Positions 28,201 to 36,639 are shown, counted from the first letter of the stretch. The stretch: DNA of 64,000 nucleotides from Halorubrum vacuolatum (GCF_900188065.1 NZ_FZNQ01000003.1:1-64000), one strand, 5' to 3'. The notes: generated by a model from the letters alone, not told the origin. Program-made: numbers and translations.

Positions 28201-30596
28201 TCGAGAACGAGGTCTGTGTTGTGGTCGACGTAGGTGTTGTTCTCAATCTCAATTTCGGAAACGTAGGGTGTGAACACGGTGCCGTCCCCGTTCGACTCAA
28301 ACTGGTTGTCGGTCACGAACACGCCCGACGGGAACTCGTTCTCGGGGTCAGGATCACTAGATCCGCCTCCGCCGCTTCCACCCGGCGTAATGGGGTTGGC
28401 GATGGTATCGACGTACAGTCCGATCTCGCCACTGCCAATGATTTCGTTTCCGGATACGGTGGTGTCCTCAGCCGCACGGAAGAAGTCCTCTGCGATGCCG
28501 TCAACGGTCGAAGAGCGGTATGCAAGACGGACCCCATGTTCCGCGCTGTCGGTGATTTCGTTGTCTCGGATTTCGATACCGGTCCCGAAATCGACACGGA
28601 CGCCGTCGACGCCGGCGTTCGAAATCTCGTTGTCGATCAACAGCGCCTCGTTGCGCTGGTCACTAAATGCTCCACCGGTCGACCGCGGGGTGCCCGTACC
28701 TTGCCAGAAGTTATCGTAAAACATCACGCCAAACCGGCCGACATCGGTGATCGTGTTGTTTTCGAACGTGCCGCCTCCCGCCGAGCCGACCTGAATGCCG
28801 TTCCCATCACCGCCTTCGATGTGGTTTCCGTACGCGTGCAGATCACCAGCAGCTTTAGTGAACCGAATTCCGGCGTCAGTGCTGTCTATAATCTCGTTGT
28901 GGCGAATCACCGTGTCGGTCTGGTTCAGCGTCGAAGAGATCCCGACGTCGTTTCGAGCGAGAACGTTGTCTTCGACAGTGGCGCGCGTGGTTGCTTCGAG
29001 CCTCACACCCGCGTTGCTCTCGTTGAGTCGGTTGTTCGTGACCGTGACGTCAGTCGTGTCTAGAAACGTTAGATCGGGATCGGTCAGGTCGAATCCACCC
29101 CCTCGCTGAACTTCTATTCCTGATGGGCCCGCGTTCGTTACATCGTTGTTTTCGATGACGGTTCCCGACGAAAGCCCGACAAGGAGGATAGAAGCGCTCG
29201 AGGTGTCTTCGATGACGTTGCCCTCGATGAGAGCGTTCGCGGAGCCGTTATACGTCTCGGAAGGTCCTGGACTGAATCCGAGTTGGATCGCCGGGCCGTT
29301 CTCAACGTTCGTGATGTCGTTTCCACGAATCTCCGCGTTAGAGGCGTCAAACGGCTTATCTCCAAACGTATCGAACCCGTCTTCAGAAACCAGTATTCCC
29401 TGACCGACGTCCGTCAGGGTATTGTCCTGAATAACGACATTTTGTGAGTCTATCGCCTGAAGCACATGGCTTGTCTGGCTACGCGGATCTGAAATATCGT
29501 TCTCGCGTATCTCAACGTCAATCGTTTCCTCGGCGATGATCGCACCTCGGAGAGTCTGTTCAAGCGTGTTGTCCGTAACCAGTGCCCCATTGACACTCTG
29601 GACAAAAATCCCAGTGTATGGCGCGTCTCCCGCCGTGGATTGGCTGTTGTTACTAATCTTGTTCCCGCGAACCTCAATACCTGTTAAGACTCGCTGCTCG
29701 TCAACGAACTCATCGCTGCCTTGAACGTGAATCCCGCGGAACCCGTTGTCCTCAGCCGTATTGTCTTCAATCGTCACCGAATTTGCATCTTGGATATAGA
29801 TTCCAGACATCTCGTTCCCCGTGACGGTGTTCGATTCGACCGATGTACCCGCCGAGAGGTTCCATACGTTGATCCCCTGCCGGGCGTTGTCGCTGGCGTG
29901 ATTCTCGCTGATCTCACCATCCGGTGAATCAAAGAACCGGATTCCGGGGGCGTCCTCGTCGAGCTCGAACCCGTTTCCGGTGACGGTACTTCCTGTAACA
30001 GTCCCATCCCGCGCGTTCTCGAAGAGGATCCCAACACCACCGTTGTTGGTAGCGGTTACGTCATCAACGGTCACATCGGTTGCTCCGTCGACTCGGATTC
30101 CATGTCCCGGGAAGTTCTGCACAGTGATCCCAACGACTGAGGCCTCACTCGCCGAGATACTGATTCCCGTTCCATCCGCATCACCCGGTTCAAGTACCGG
30201 TGATGCTCCCGGGACTGATTTAAGTGAAACCTGTTTGTCCAACACCACCGATTGCTCGTACGTTCCATTCTCAAGACAGACCGTGTCGCCTACATCTGGG
30301 TCCGTGATAGCATCCTGTATCGAGTCACCGGGCGATACAGTAACGTCACACTGTGGGGAATCTATTGCAGCCGTTGTTCCAGCGAACACGCTGAGGCCCA
30401 ATACGAACAGGAGAATCACGAGACCGACTGTGGCTGTTCCGACAGCTCTGAGCAATCCCGTACGATCACGCGAGCCTACTCGATTACGAACGCGATGATG
30501 TTCATGACTGCTCGCTGGGTCTGCGCCCTCACGCACCGCCCTGCCTTCGTCCGCCCTGCCCTGCTCGGCTCCAGTAGTTGAATATCCGTCTCTCAT
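22236..30596 (-). CDS. Giant cell-surface protein: beta-helix, Ig-like domains, VQPGDTR repeats, PGF-CTERM anchor
   Basis: From Met at 30596 the product has ~2786 residues. An Arg-rich N-terminus precedes an export helix (ATVGLVILLFVLGLSVFAG). Residues ~90-1340 are NosD-type parallel-beta-helix coils (SPGDSIQDAI, then repeated IxxNxxxxxxxGIxV). Three carboxypeptidase-regulatory-like domains follow (GVITADGEPVSGASVSVAG and kin, YxVxVAPGTY), then a CARDB-like segment and a Big_2 Ig domain (ESVTLDAAETTLTEG). Next is a region with 26 V[QH]PGD[TM]R motifs, one more Ig-like domain, a Ser/Gly and EPTEEDVEEAT acidic stalk, and the PGF-CTERM signal (SIPGFGPAVAFVAIVS...ARSRR) for archaeosortase processing and lipid anchoring. 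It likely acts in adhesion or polysaccharide binding. Confidence 0.85.
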   Translation of the reverse strand: MRDGYSTTGAEQGRADEGRAVREGADPASSHEHHRVRNRVGSRDRTGLLRAVGTATVGLVILLFVLGLSVFAGTTAAIDSPQCDVTVSPGDSIQDAITDPDVGDTVCLENGTYEQSVVLDKQVSLKSVPGASPVLEPGDADGTGISISASEASVVGITVQNFPGHGIRVDGATDVTVDDVTATNNGGVGILFENARDGTVTGSTVTGNGFELDEDAPGIRFFDSPDGEISENHASDNARQGINVWNLSAGTSVESNTVTGNEMSGIYIQDANSVTIEDNTAEDNGFRGIHVQGSDEFVDEQRVLTGIEVRGNKISNNSQSTAGDAPYTGIFVQSVNGALVTDNTLEQTLRGAIIAEETIDVEIRENDISDPRSQTSHVLQAIDSQNVVIQDNTLTDVGQGILVSEDGFDTFGDKPFDASNAEIRGNDITNVENGPAIQLGFSPGPSETYNGSANALIEGNVIEDTSSASILLVGLSSGTVIENNDVTNAGPSGIEVQRGGGFDLTDPDLTFLDTTDVTVTNNRLNESNAGVRLEATTRATVEDNVLARNDVGISSTLNQTDTVIRHNEIIDSTDAGIRFTKAAGDLHAYGNHIEGGDGNGIQVGSAGGGTFENNTITDVGRFGVMFYDNFWQGTGTPRSTGGAFSDQRNEALLIDNEISNAGVDGVRVDFGTGIEIRDNEITDSAEHGVRLAYRSSTVDGIAEDFFRAAEDTTVSGNEIIGSGEIGLYVDTIANPITPGGSGGGGSSDPDPENEFPSGVFVTDNQFESNGDGTVFTPYVSEIEIENNTYVDHNTDLVLDRVSDVELFDNTFEAGILVDGEELEHFAHGADNNVFEDDSPLFYATGESGTEAPSDARQVFVVGSTDVTVNAIESEGVPIGLLVFESDDVSVTDMSVTEAGSGGDRGIAVLGETTIDISGTTVTGYNTGIWFEGVENATFTDGEIVDTTGEGDGAGGIVAADSTNVTIAMSDLSGHASHAIRFDEVEVGTIESNEVNSSERGIWVRNSGAVDISHNDVQETTERGINAFSAGIPPEFETATVIDSNRVTDGDDVGISGSDAEAVTNNTVRNNERTGINADGVIADNHVENNGNGIVGSSNIDSIRNNTILQSHGNDRFTEGDGIQITSATTVDIENNEIKNNDRFGIYTRNADIVTILNNTVADNADHGIEIETVADVIVEDNSIRGHDDGGILNDAAGLRVDADGLITIGSNTIEDNTDGLRIESVGDEGVGVTGNQILANTRGVYVGPNANQITITGNDIDGNSGFGLRYDGGTSTLDATDNWWGAESGPSTTGSDGPFVDAGTGAEADGDGDAIQVDSGPIQFTPVATAPQSGAEDPGDGDVPEEDGTITGVITADGEPVSGASVSVAGTSTETNADGEYAIDVAPGTYTVTITTSDPALDSESVSNVEVSSDSVTTVSVELEPIPLGTIEGTVTAVDSGEPVPGALVRVIGESSKSVTTNETGEYAVDVAPGTYEVSVSVEGLGLEPTTVSDVEVADGETKTVDVALEPVPEPATITGTVTDGDEDPITGVPIQVIDAETGEIVSSPSESVDTVMQTDRDDRELIDLGSVTNETGEYAIDVPPGTYEVSIFTEELIAAPITVTVDEGEAVEDVDLTAEPIPDPDEVEFTVDILGNESTVDVQDGEEITVVAEITNDGDVTAAVITVMAAGVIDGDELPTDVDPLDVDFRESPLVLAPEDTITETFAVASKPEFDGADAVVAVSEIKNNTIVGSDTISLSVSEQPATLESVTLDAAETTLTEGSTTPVTVTATFDDDSTEDVTGDAAFDSSDTRVVSVDGSALTAESSGTATVTATYEGETDSVEVTVEADDQPRPEVAVTNVIGNGEDTDPVTGMPRVYASEDVSVELEVVSDVELEDVAVSVSSLETTYTRTFEATHQGGDAWTATVTLAAIEDDGRYEIVADTTDTNGAVTTGDADEVLLIDRETPAVSTTLQNASGNGPSLLVESDTPLANVPEIDADVEALLGDFVGGSVELDIGGEQVQPGDTRIFVQPGDTRFFVQPGDTRDDDENGDTSVQPGDTRIFAENDKLKITSEDDGTPVAVHPGDTRDGDDEQVQPGDMRLFVQPGDTRIFVQPGDTRLDDNGDTSVQPGDTRIFAENDELNIAGGDDETSVQPGDTRIFVDEGGKLNVGDENGVTSVQPGDTRIFVNEGGDIEITDGENTVQPGDTRIFVQPGDTRIFIDDGELKVSREIDETAVQPGDTRIGTSQGDRLFVQPGDTRLEDNDETAVQPGDTRIFVDEGGELAVSGGNGATSVQPGDTRIFVQPGDTRLEDNGATSVQPGDTRIFVQPGDTRLEDNGATSVQPGDTRIFVQPGDTRLEDNGATSVQPGDTRIFVQPGDTRLEDNGATSVQPGDTRIFVQPGDTRLAVQPDKPRTYALRNVGTDLAGNDVVDETSISLNPGFTLNDPVLEVGDSSTKVEFTGAAGADKDKERFTSLSETRANANLEDDQLGVGFLTGTFDGELNDIDASIMMAIDESELPDGASAGDVELQYYDDASESWTTDPIIDSTTGLDGNDPFLSASVTGFSTYGAFVPDTDAPRITDASPSDGSTLDADTEETTVRFEYEDDRSGVDVGSVTLEIDGEDVTGHEETSITSSSAEHVMPVEPGESYGATVTVADTAGNVETAETGFTVETAQEADDGSSSSSGSSGSGSGSGSSGSAADDEEPTEEDVEEATDDEEPTEEDVEEATPDEEPTTEEDVEEPTSDDAEESTETETAPDEPLEEEVGTDDSIPGFGPAVAFVAIVSLLLVASIAARSRR
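23450..23776 (-). repeat. 72-bp in-frame tandem repeats inside the surface-protein gene
   Basis: At least four near-identical 72-bp units encode a 24-residue unit (VQPGDTRIFVQPGDTR then LEDNGATS). The DNA identity between units is almost complete, unlike the more diverged VQPGDTR copies at 23777-24590, so this block has expanded recently by slippage or recombination. Confidence 0.8.
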
Positions 30597-30986
30597 ATTG
30601 CATTCTCCACTCACGACCCGCGCCGTCAACGGCAAAGAGCCGCTCCGGTGGTCACCGCCGCATGGCGGCGGGACCGACACCCCGTTTGGCAACCGACGAC
30701 GTCGGTGCCCGAACGGATCTGCCCGTCGGATTGTCCCGATCGGTCCCCCCGGATCGATCGATCCGATCGGTGACGACCGCGGATTCGTTCGCCGAGAGCC
30801 TCACGACGCTGGAGACGGCACGATCGTTCCCGTGCAAGAGGCCACCGTTCGCCCCGTCCCGGTCGTGGCTGGTCTCGGTTGTTGATATCTCCCAAGGAAA
30901 GGTAATAACGGCTCGCGAACCTCGAACTCACCTACCCACTTACCTTGAAGTAACCTCACGGCTGGCCACGCCGATCGACGCGTAGG
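30597..30986. other. Intergenic region upstream of the giant surface-protein gene
   Basis: This region is GC-rich with only short shadow frames. It should contain the promoter of the surface-protein gene (reading left) and the 3' flank of the histidine kinase gene. I see no clear TATA box, RNA gene or repeat. Confidence 0.35.
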
Positions 30987-32831
30987 CTATCGATCCTCGT
31001 CCGGGGGCTCCGGCACGGCCGGCAGCGTGAACGCGACCGTCGTCCCCGATCCCGGCGTCGAGTCGATCGTCAACTCGCCCCCGTGCCGAACGACGATCCG
31101 CTCACAGATGGCGAGCCCCATTCCGGTTCCGGCGTCGCGGTCGACGTCGGCGCCCCGAGTGAACGGCTCGGCGGCGTACTGCAGTTCCCTCGGGTCGATC
31201 CCGACACCGTCGTCGCGAACGACGATCCGCCACATCGACCCCTCCCGCGTCGCCGACAGCGTGACCGTCGGCGCGGGCCCGGCGTGCTCTACGGCGTTCG
31301 CGATCAGGTTCTGCAGGAGCCGTCGAAGCAGGTGTTCGACCCCGTGTACCGTCGGGAGGTCCTCGATCGCCACGGTCGCCTCGCACTCGTCGATCCGGTA
31401 ACGCAGCGCGTCGAGCACCTCTCCGACGAGCCGATCACAATCGACGGGCTCCGTCGGCTCGTCCTCGATGCCGATCCGCGAGTACGCCAGCAGGTCGGTC
31501 ACCATCTCGTGACCCCGCCGGCTGTTCGCCCGTGCGACAGAAAGGAGCATTTCGGCTTCCTCATCCAGGTCATCACCGACCTGCCGCTGCAGCGCGCCGA
31601 GATAGCGTTCCGTCGTCCGCAACGGCGCTCGAAGGTCGTGTGAGATGACGCCGGTGAACGCCTCCAGATCCTGCTCGCGGCGCTTTTGTACCGTGACGTC
31701 GCGGAGCACGATCACCTGCCCGAGATGTCTCCCCCGCCGCCGGAGCGGCCGTGAGCGGACCTCAAGGAACTCGGCATCCCCGCCGGCGGGGAGTTCGACC
31801 GTCGTTCGGATCGTTTCCTCGACCTCCATGGCGTCCGTTCGCTCGTCCGTCCGTCCGCCGGTATCCCGAGCGCTCGCGATCTCCTTCCCTCCGTTCGGCG
31901 CCGCAGCTCCCGAAATCGCCGTCGCCAGCGGACCCTGCTCTGGCCGGTCTCCGATGGTCGGCGCTTCCTCGCCGAGCAACGAGGAGACCGTCGGATTGGC
32001 GTGGACGACGCGCCCACTCGCATCGAGGACGAGGATACCATCCGGCGTGTCGTCGATAACGGCTCGATAGGCGATCGGCCGGAGGTCGAGGACTCGATAG
32101 CGGACGGTCGCCACGCCGAGCGCGAGCGAGGAAACGACCGTCGAGATGGGTACGTAGTTCACGGCGTCGACGGTGAACGGCGGCACCGCCGCGGAGGTGA
32201 GCGCGCTCGTAGCGATGGGCGTGATGATGGCGACGACGAGGAGGGCGGTCTGTGGGAGGTATGTCCGTCCCCGTCGCACGCCTTCGATCCCGACGAGCGT
32301 GAGCGTCACGAGCGCGATCAACGCGGCATAGGTGAAACTCAACGCGACGTGTGCCGGGCCGGTCGTCGTTCGCAGGACGACCAGCCCGTCGACATCGACG
32401 ACGTGGGTTCCGGCGATGACGATCCCGGATGGGTTCCAAAAGAGCAGCAGCCAGAAGACGACCGGAACGGCGAAGAGCCCGGCGATGAACCGCGGGCGAA
32501 GCCATCGCGTCCGACCGGTGTATGCGAGGACGAACAACAGCAACAACGGCCCGACCGAGGAGCTACCGAAATAGAGCAGCCGATACGCGTGAAACTGCAC
32601 GCCAACGTCGGCGCTGAGCAGCTTCAGCGCCGAGAAGCCGGTCCAGACCGCGATCGCGACGTTCATCGCCGCGAAGGTGAGCAGGACGGAGTCGTCACCC
32701 GGCGTGACGGGATGGCCGTCGATCCCCCGTCGATATCGAAGCGCGTAGGCCGCAAGCGCCAACGAAATGGCGGCGGCAAGCAGGATCGGATACGCGTAGA
32801 TCGTGTGTTGCCACGCGAAGGCTGGTTCCAT
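30987..32831 (-). CDS. 7TM-PAS histidine kinase
   Basis: This 614-residue sensor kinase begins with the haloarchaeal N-terminal 7TM domain (about 10-235, seven hydrophobic stretches, e.g. LLFVLAYTGRTRW). A PAS domain follows (about 250-380, DDTPDGILVLDASGRVVHANP). The HisKA dimer domain carries the phospho-acceptor in FTGVISHDLRAPLRTTERYL, and HATPase_c has N-box NLIANAVEH, G1 VVRDDGVGIDP and G2 GTGMGLAICERI. All catalytic residues are present. The gene is followed on the same strand by a receiver/pseudokinase gene transcribed just upstream (11-base gap), suggesting a signalling pair. Confidence 0.9.
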   Translation of the reverse strand: MEPAFAWQHTIYAYPILLAAAISLALAAYALRYRRGIDGHPVTPGDDSVLLTFAAMNVAIAVWTGFSALKLLSADVGVQFHAYRLLYFGSSSVGPLLLLFVLAYTGRTRWLRPRFIAGLFAVPVVFWLLLFWNPSGIVIAGTHVVDVDGLVVLRTTTGPAHVALSFTYAALIALVTLTLVGIEGVRRGRTYLPQTALLVVAIITPIATSALTSAAVPPFTVDAVNYVPISTVVSSLALGVATVRYRVLDLRPIAYRAVIDDTPDGILVLDASGRVVHANPTVSSLLGEEAPTIGDRPEQGPLATAISGAAAPNGGKEIASARDTGGRTDERTDAMEVEETIRTTVELPAGGDAEFLEVRSRPLRRRGRHLGQVIVLRDVTVQKRREQDLEAFTGVISHDLRAPLRTTERYLGALQRQVGDDLDEEAEMLLSVARANSRRGHEMVTDLLAYSRIGIEDEPTEPVDCDRLVGEVLDALRYRIDECEATVAIEDLPTVHGVEHLLRRLLQNLIANAVEHAGPAPTVTLSATREGSMWRIVVRDDGVGIDPRELQYAAEPFTRGADVDRDAGTGMGLAICERIVVRHGGELTIDSTPGSGTTVAFTLPAVPEPPDEDR

Positions 32832-32842
32832 CTCGATCCTCC

Positions 32843-34087
32843 CTACTCCTCGCTACGTCCCGCCGTTCGACACGGCGCGCGCGGCAGCGTGACCGTTATC
32901 CGTGGGCCATCCCCCTCCCGTTCGACGTGGATGTCGCCGTCGAACGACTCGAAAAGCGTCGCCGCGAGGTACGATCCGACCCGCATCGCCGAGCGCGGCG
33001 GGTCCCGGTCGCTCGGACCGTCGCCGGCGGTCGTTGACCTGCCGGCCATCGGTTCGGTTGCGCTGTCGTGATGCGTACCGAATCGGCCATCGATGTCGCC
33101 CGTGAACGCCACGGACGCGCTCGTTTCGGTCACTTCGATGGTTGTGTCCACGCGCGGATCGGGTCGGTCGACGCGGTCCACGGCGTCCGAGAGCAGCTGC
33201 ACGAACGCCGACTCCAACATGGGCGATGCTCGCACCGTGATCGGTTCATCGACGTCGGTATCGGTCGGATCGACAACGACCCTCACGGCGGTTTCCGCGT
33301 GGACGCGATCGATCGCGGCATCCAACGCCGCATGGAGGTCGCGCACGGAACCGACCTCGTCGGTCGAGATGACGTCGATCACGTCCGCGGCCGTGTCGGT
33401 CAGTTCGGCCGCGCGCTCGGCCGCCTCCAGTAAGGTCTCGACCGCGTCGACCTCCGCCGGCGGGACGGATTCACGGAGGCCGTCGCCCAGTCCGATGACG
33501 ACGCTCAGTTCGTTTCGGATGTCGCGCCTGACGATCCGGTGTAACAGGTCGAGCCGATGGTTCCGGTCGGCGAGTTCCCGACGGGTGCGGCTTCGTTCCA
33601 TCGCGTTGCGGAGCGCGCGCAACACTCCTTCCCCGGTAATGTCGTCCTTGTTTAAATAGTCCTGCGCGCCGCGCCGCACGGCCTCGATCCCGACGACGGG
33701 TTCGTCCTGTCCGGTGAGGACGACGATGGGGATCGTCGGTGCCCCGTCGAGCATGCGTTCGACGGTCGTGAGCCCGCGGCTGTCGGGCAACATGAGATCC
33801 AACAGGACGACGTCCGGCGGCTGTTTCGAGCGAACGCGTCCGATGGCGTCGGCGAGTCGGTCGACGTGATCGATGCTTCTCACCTCGATCATCGGGGTCC
33901 CCCCGTCGGTGCGTCGGAGCGACTGTCGTTCGTGTACGAGCCGCTCGACGAACCGTGCGTCGTCGTGGTTGTCCTCCACCAGCAGCAGGTCGACGTCTTC
34001 TATCCCCTTGCCGGCGCTTGGACCGTTCGTGGCCTCGCGGTCGGCTCGGTTATCGATGTTCTCGCGGCCTGTTCGGTCGTCGGTCAT
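32843..34087 (-). CDS. Receiver domain fused to a degenerate histidine kinase
   Basis: The protein has 414 residues. A receiver domain spans ~30-165 with the acidic pocket (VDLLLVEDNHDDA), phospho-acceptor Asp (DVVLLDLMLPDSRG), Thr (VVLTGQDE) and Lys (YLNKDD). The following region resembles the haloarchaeal HisKA/HATPase arrangement, but the expected H-box reads LLHRIVRRDIRNELSVV: the usual His before D is Arg. The N-box equivalent (AFVQLLSDAVDRVD) lacks the Asn, and no G2 glycine box is visible. It is therefore probably a response regulator with a non-catalytic kinase-like output module. It lies 11 bases upstream of the 7TM kinase gene, likely the same operon. Confidence 0.8.
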   Translation of the reverse strand: MTDDRTGRENIDNRADREATNGPSAGKGIEDVDLLLVEDNHDDARFVERLVHERQSLRRTDGGTPMIEVRSIDHVDRLADAIGRVRSKQPPDVVLLDLMLPDSRGLTTVERMLDGAPTIPIVVLTGQDEPVVGIEAVRRGAQDYLNKDDITGEGVLRALRNAMERSRTRRELADRNHRLDLLHRIVRRDIRNELSVVIGLGDGLRESVPPAEVDAVETLLEAAERAAELTDTAADVIDVISTDEVGSVRDLHAALDAAIDRVHAETAVRVVVDPTDTDVDEPITVRASPMLESAFVQLLSDAVDRVDRPDPRVDTTIEVTETSASVAFTGDIDGRFGTHHDSATEPMAGRSTTAGDGPSDRDPPRSAMRVGSYLAATLFESFDGDIHVEREGDGPRITVTLPRAPCRTAGRSEE

Positions 34088-34296
34088 CGGTGTCCTCGAC
34101 GGAACGGTATCCCACGCCGATCGCCGAACGATGCGGGTGCCGATCGCCGTCGTCTCGACGGTGGATCTCGTGACCGATCCGTTTTCGGTGGGGAGTCGGT
34201 CACGGGGTGTTCGGGAGCGGGTACTGTCATGGAAACGGGTTTATCGACCGTGACGGGGGCTCAAGAGTTATATCTTCGTCCCGCGCAGGAAATGAC

Positions 34297-35121
34297 ATGT
34301 CCAGGGACGGACCGGATGCGTCGTCGGACCGACGGCCGGCGCTCGATGCGCTGTCGCTGCTCGCCGGAAAGTGGCGTCCGACCGTTCTCATCCTCCTCAT
34401 CCGGGAGGGTCCACTCGGCTTCAACGACATCCTCGGACGGATCCCCGACGTGTCGGGGAAGGTCCTTTCCGAGACACTCGATACCCTCGTCGACGCCGGA
34501 CTGATCCGCCGTCGCGTCACGAGCGAGTCCCCCCTCCGCGTCCAGTACACGGCGACCGAGGCGGGTCAGGGTATGGCCCCCGTCTTCGACGCGCTCGACG
34601 ACTGGGGCCGACGCCATCTCGAACCGGACGACCCGGTCGTGTTGCTCGCGGACGGCGATCGCCGGATCACCGAGATGTACGGAGGATGGATGAGCGACCG
34701 CTACACCGTGATCCGCGTTCACGACGCCGACGAATTCGCCGATCACCGTGGAACGGAGCCGACGGTCGTCGTCTTCGACGAGAGATTCCCGGGACTCTCG
34801 CTCCCGCGGATGCGGCGGGTCGTCGGATCGACCCCACGAACGATCGCGCTCATCGGTGACCGACCCACCGTCGACCTCCTCGATCTCGACTGTGACGACG
34901 TTCTCCGCAAGCCCGTGGTTCGATCGACCCTTCTCGAGGCCGTCGATCGCCAGCTTGCACGTCGAGACGAGCCGTCCGAACGCCGTGAGCATGCGGCGAT
35001 CGCGGCCCGAATCTCGCTGCTGGAAGCGGTTCATCCGCCGGGGCGCTTGGAGGCGTCCGACGCCTATCTCGATGCATGCGAACGCCTGGACGAGCTCGAA
35101 TCGCTGCTCGCGGACGACTGA
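34297..35121 (+). CDS. HxlR-type winged helix + receiver + HalX-like regulator
   Basis: The 274-residue product starts with an HxlR winged-helix domain (ALSLLAGKWRPTVLILLIRE, FNDILGRIPDVSGKVLSETL, then GLIRR). A receiver-like domain follows (about 110-220) with VVLLADGDRRITEMY, the putative acceptor Asp in PTVVVFDERFPGLSLPRMRR, and the switch Lys in DDVLRKPVV. It ends with a HalX-like helical tail (ISLLEAVHPP...ERLDELESLL). This places the DNA-binding domain at the N-terminus, the reverse of ordinary response regulators. The ATG at 34297 is chosen over 34207 because the upstream part is unlike the family. It diverges from the receiver/pseudokinase gene and may answer to the neighbouring kinases. 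Confidence 0.8.
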   Translation: MSRDGPDASSDRRPALDALSLLAGKWRPTVLILLIREGPLGFNDILGRIPDVSGKVLSETLDTLVDAGLIRRRVTSESPLRVQYTATEAGQGMAPVFDALDDWGRRHLEPDDPVVLLADGDRRITEMYGGWMSDRYTVIRVHDADEFADHRGTEPTVVVFDERFPGLSLPRMRRVVGSTPRTIALIGDRPTVDLLDLDCDDVLRKPVVRSTLLEAVDRQLARRDEPSERREHAAIAARISLLEAVHPPGRLEASDAYLDACERLDELESLLADD

Positions 35122-35221
35122 TAGCCCCGCTATCCTCGACACCCGCCATCCCCGAACCCTGTGACACGGCGTCGCATCCGGTTCAGGCAGCTTTTCACCT
35201 CGAGGGACCCAACGGCCGCCG

Positions 35222-36235
35222 ATGACGCGTTCACCCGAGGAGATCGACCTCGAGTTCGTCCCGCTCGGCCGTACCGGTATCCGAACGAGCGAGCTGCAAC
35301 TCGGCACGTGGCGCTTCGGTCGCACGACCGAGGCGGGGAATACGGAGATCGATGAGGCGCGGGCACACGAACTCCTCGACGCCTACGAGGCGGCCGGCGG
35401 CCGCTATATCGACACCGCCGACGTCTACGGCGGCGGCGCGAGCGAGGAGTGGATCGGCGACTGGCTCGAAGAGCGCGACCGCGAGCGCTACACGATCGCC
35501 TCGAAGATCTACTGGCAGATCCGTGATGGCGACCCGAACAGCGTCGGGACGAACCGCAAGAACATCCGCCATCGCGTCGACGCGCTGCTCGATCGGCTCG
35601 GGACGGAGTACGTCGACGTGCTCTACATCCATCGCTGGGACGACGAGACGCCGGCACGGGAGCTGATGAAGACGCTGAACGGGCTCGTCGAATCCGGTAC
35701 GGTCCACTATTTGGGTGCCTCGACGATGCGGCCGAACGCGTGGAAGGTCGCCCGTGCGAACGCCATCGCGCGTGCTGAGGGGTGGGAGCCGTTCACCGTC
35801 CTTCAGCCGCGATACAACCTCGTCGACCGCGAGATCGAGGGGGACTACCTCGAGTTCGCCCGTCAGCGGAACCTCGCGCTCTGTCCGTGGAGTCCGCTCG
35901 GACAGGGGTTTCTCACCGGGAAGTACGATCGCGCCGAGGACCTGCCAGAGGACTCCCGGGTCGCGGAGTCGAGCCGCTTCCGTGACTCCTACCTCACCGC
36001 GGAGAACTTCGACCTGCACGACGTCCTCGACGACGTCGCCGACGAGGTGGACGCCTCGTCCGCCCAGGTCGCGCTCGCGTGGCTCTCCCACCGTGAGGGC
36101 GTCACCGCCCCGATCGTCGGCGCGCGAACGGTGGAGCAGCTGACCGAAAACCTCGCGGCGGCGACGCTCGACCTCTCGGACGAACAGGTCGAGCGGCTGA
36201 CGGCGGCGAAAGCCGGCCCATACGACGGGCTCTGA
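35222..36235 (+). CDS. Aldo/keto reductase
   Basis: This 337-residue NADPH-dependent TIM-barrel oxidoreductase shows PLGRTGIRTSELQLGTWRFG, the catalytic Asp-Tyr in RYIDTADVYGGGASEEWIG, SKIYW (Lys), and YVDVLYIHRWDDET (His). YNLVDREIEGDYLEFARQ and CPWSPLGQGFLTGKYD complete the pattern of the voltage-channel-beta/YhdN-like branch. It reduces aldehydes or ketones; substrate unknown. Confidence 0.9.
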   Translation: MTRSPEEIDLEFVPLGRTGIRTSELQLGTWRFGRTTEAGNTEIDEARAHELLDAYEAAGGRYIDTADVYGGGASEEWIGDWLEERDRERYTIASKIYWQIRDGDPNSVGTNRKNIRHRVDALLDRLGTEYVDVLYIHRWDDETPARELMKTLNGLVESGTVHYLGASTMRPNAWKVARANAIARAEGWEPFTVLQPRYNLVDREIEGDYLEFARQRNLALCPWSPLGQGFLTGKYDRAEDLPEDSRVAESSRFRDSYLTAENFDLHDVLDDVADEVDASSAQVALAWLSHREGVTAPIVGARTVEQLTENLAAATLDLSDEQVERLTAAKAGPYDGL

Positions 36236-36316
36236 ACACGGGCTCGTCGGTTTATAAAGCACAGGAGAATACCTGACCCTTTGGGGTCAGGATGAATCCG
36301 ACAATTCCTCCACAAT

Positions 36317-36639
36317 CCACCGTTCGATGACGTCGAGCCCGATATCCGGATCGCCCGCGGGGAAGTGTTTGGATCGGCGCCGTTCGTGATGACGTTCTCC
36401 GAGTTTCCCGAGGCGATCGAGATCGCCAACGACGTCCCGTACGGGCTGATCGCTGGCGTCGCGACGACCGTCACTCCGCCGCCCATCGCGCTGCAGCCGA
36501 CATCGACGCGGGGAGCGTGTGGATCACTCAGTGGTTCGGGGCGGTGCCGGGCACGCCGTTCGGCGGCTACGAACGCTCGGGGATCGGCCGTGAGTGTGCC
36601 ATCCAGACGATCGACGAACACTCCGGACGAAATCCGTGA
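36317..36639 (+). pseudogene. C-terminal remnant of an aldehyde dehydrogenase
   Basis: Two frames together reproduce an NAD-dependent aldehyde dehydrogenase C-terminus. The first reads VEPDIRIARGEVFGSAPFVM and EAIEIANDVPYGLIAGV. After a frameshift near 36470 comes AADIDAGSVWITQWFG and PFGGYERSGIGRECAIQTID, ending at TGA 36639. The catalytic Cys region and everything before it are absent. It lies just upstream of the GS-like gene and may be the lost aldehyde-oxidising step of the amine pathway. Confidence 0.75.

Noticed and set aside
32001-33071. 356-codon forward frame opposite the kinase genes
   Set aside because: A highly charged shadow crossing two confidently assigned genes on the other strand.
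34261-35325. 354-codon minus frame opposite the HxlR regulator
   Set aside because: A shadow; the sense strand has clear winged-helix, receiver and HalX motifs.
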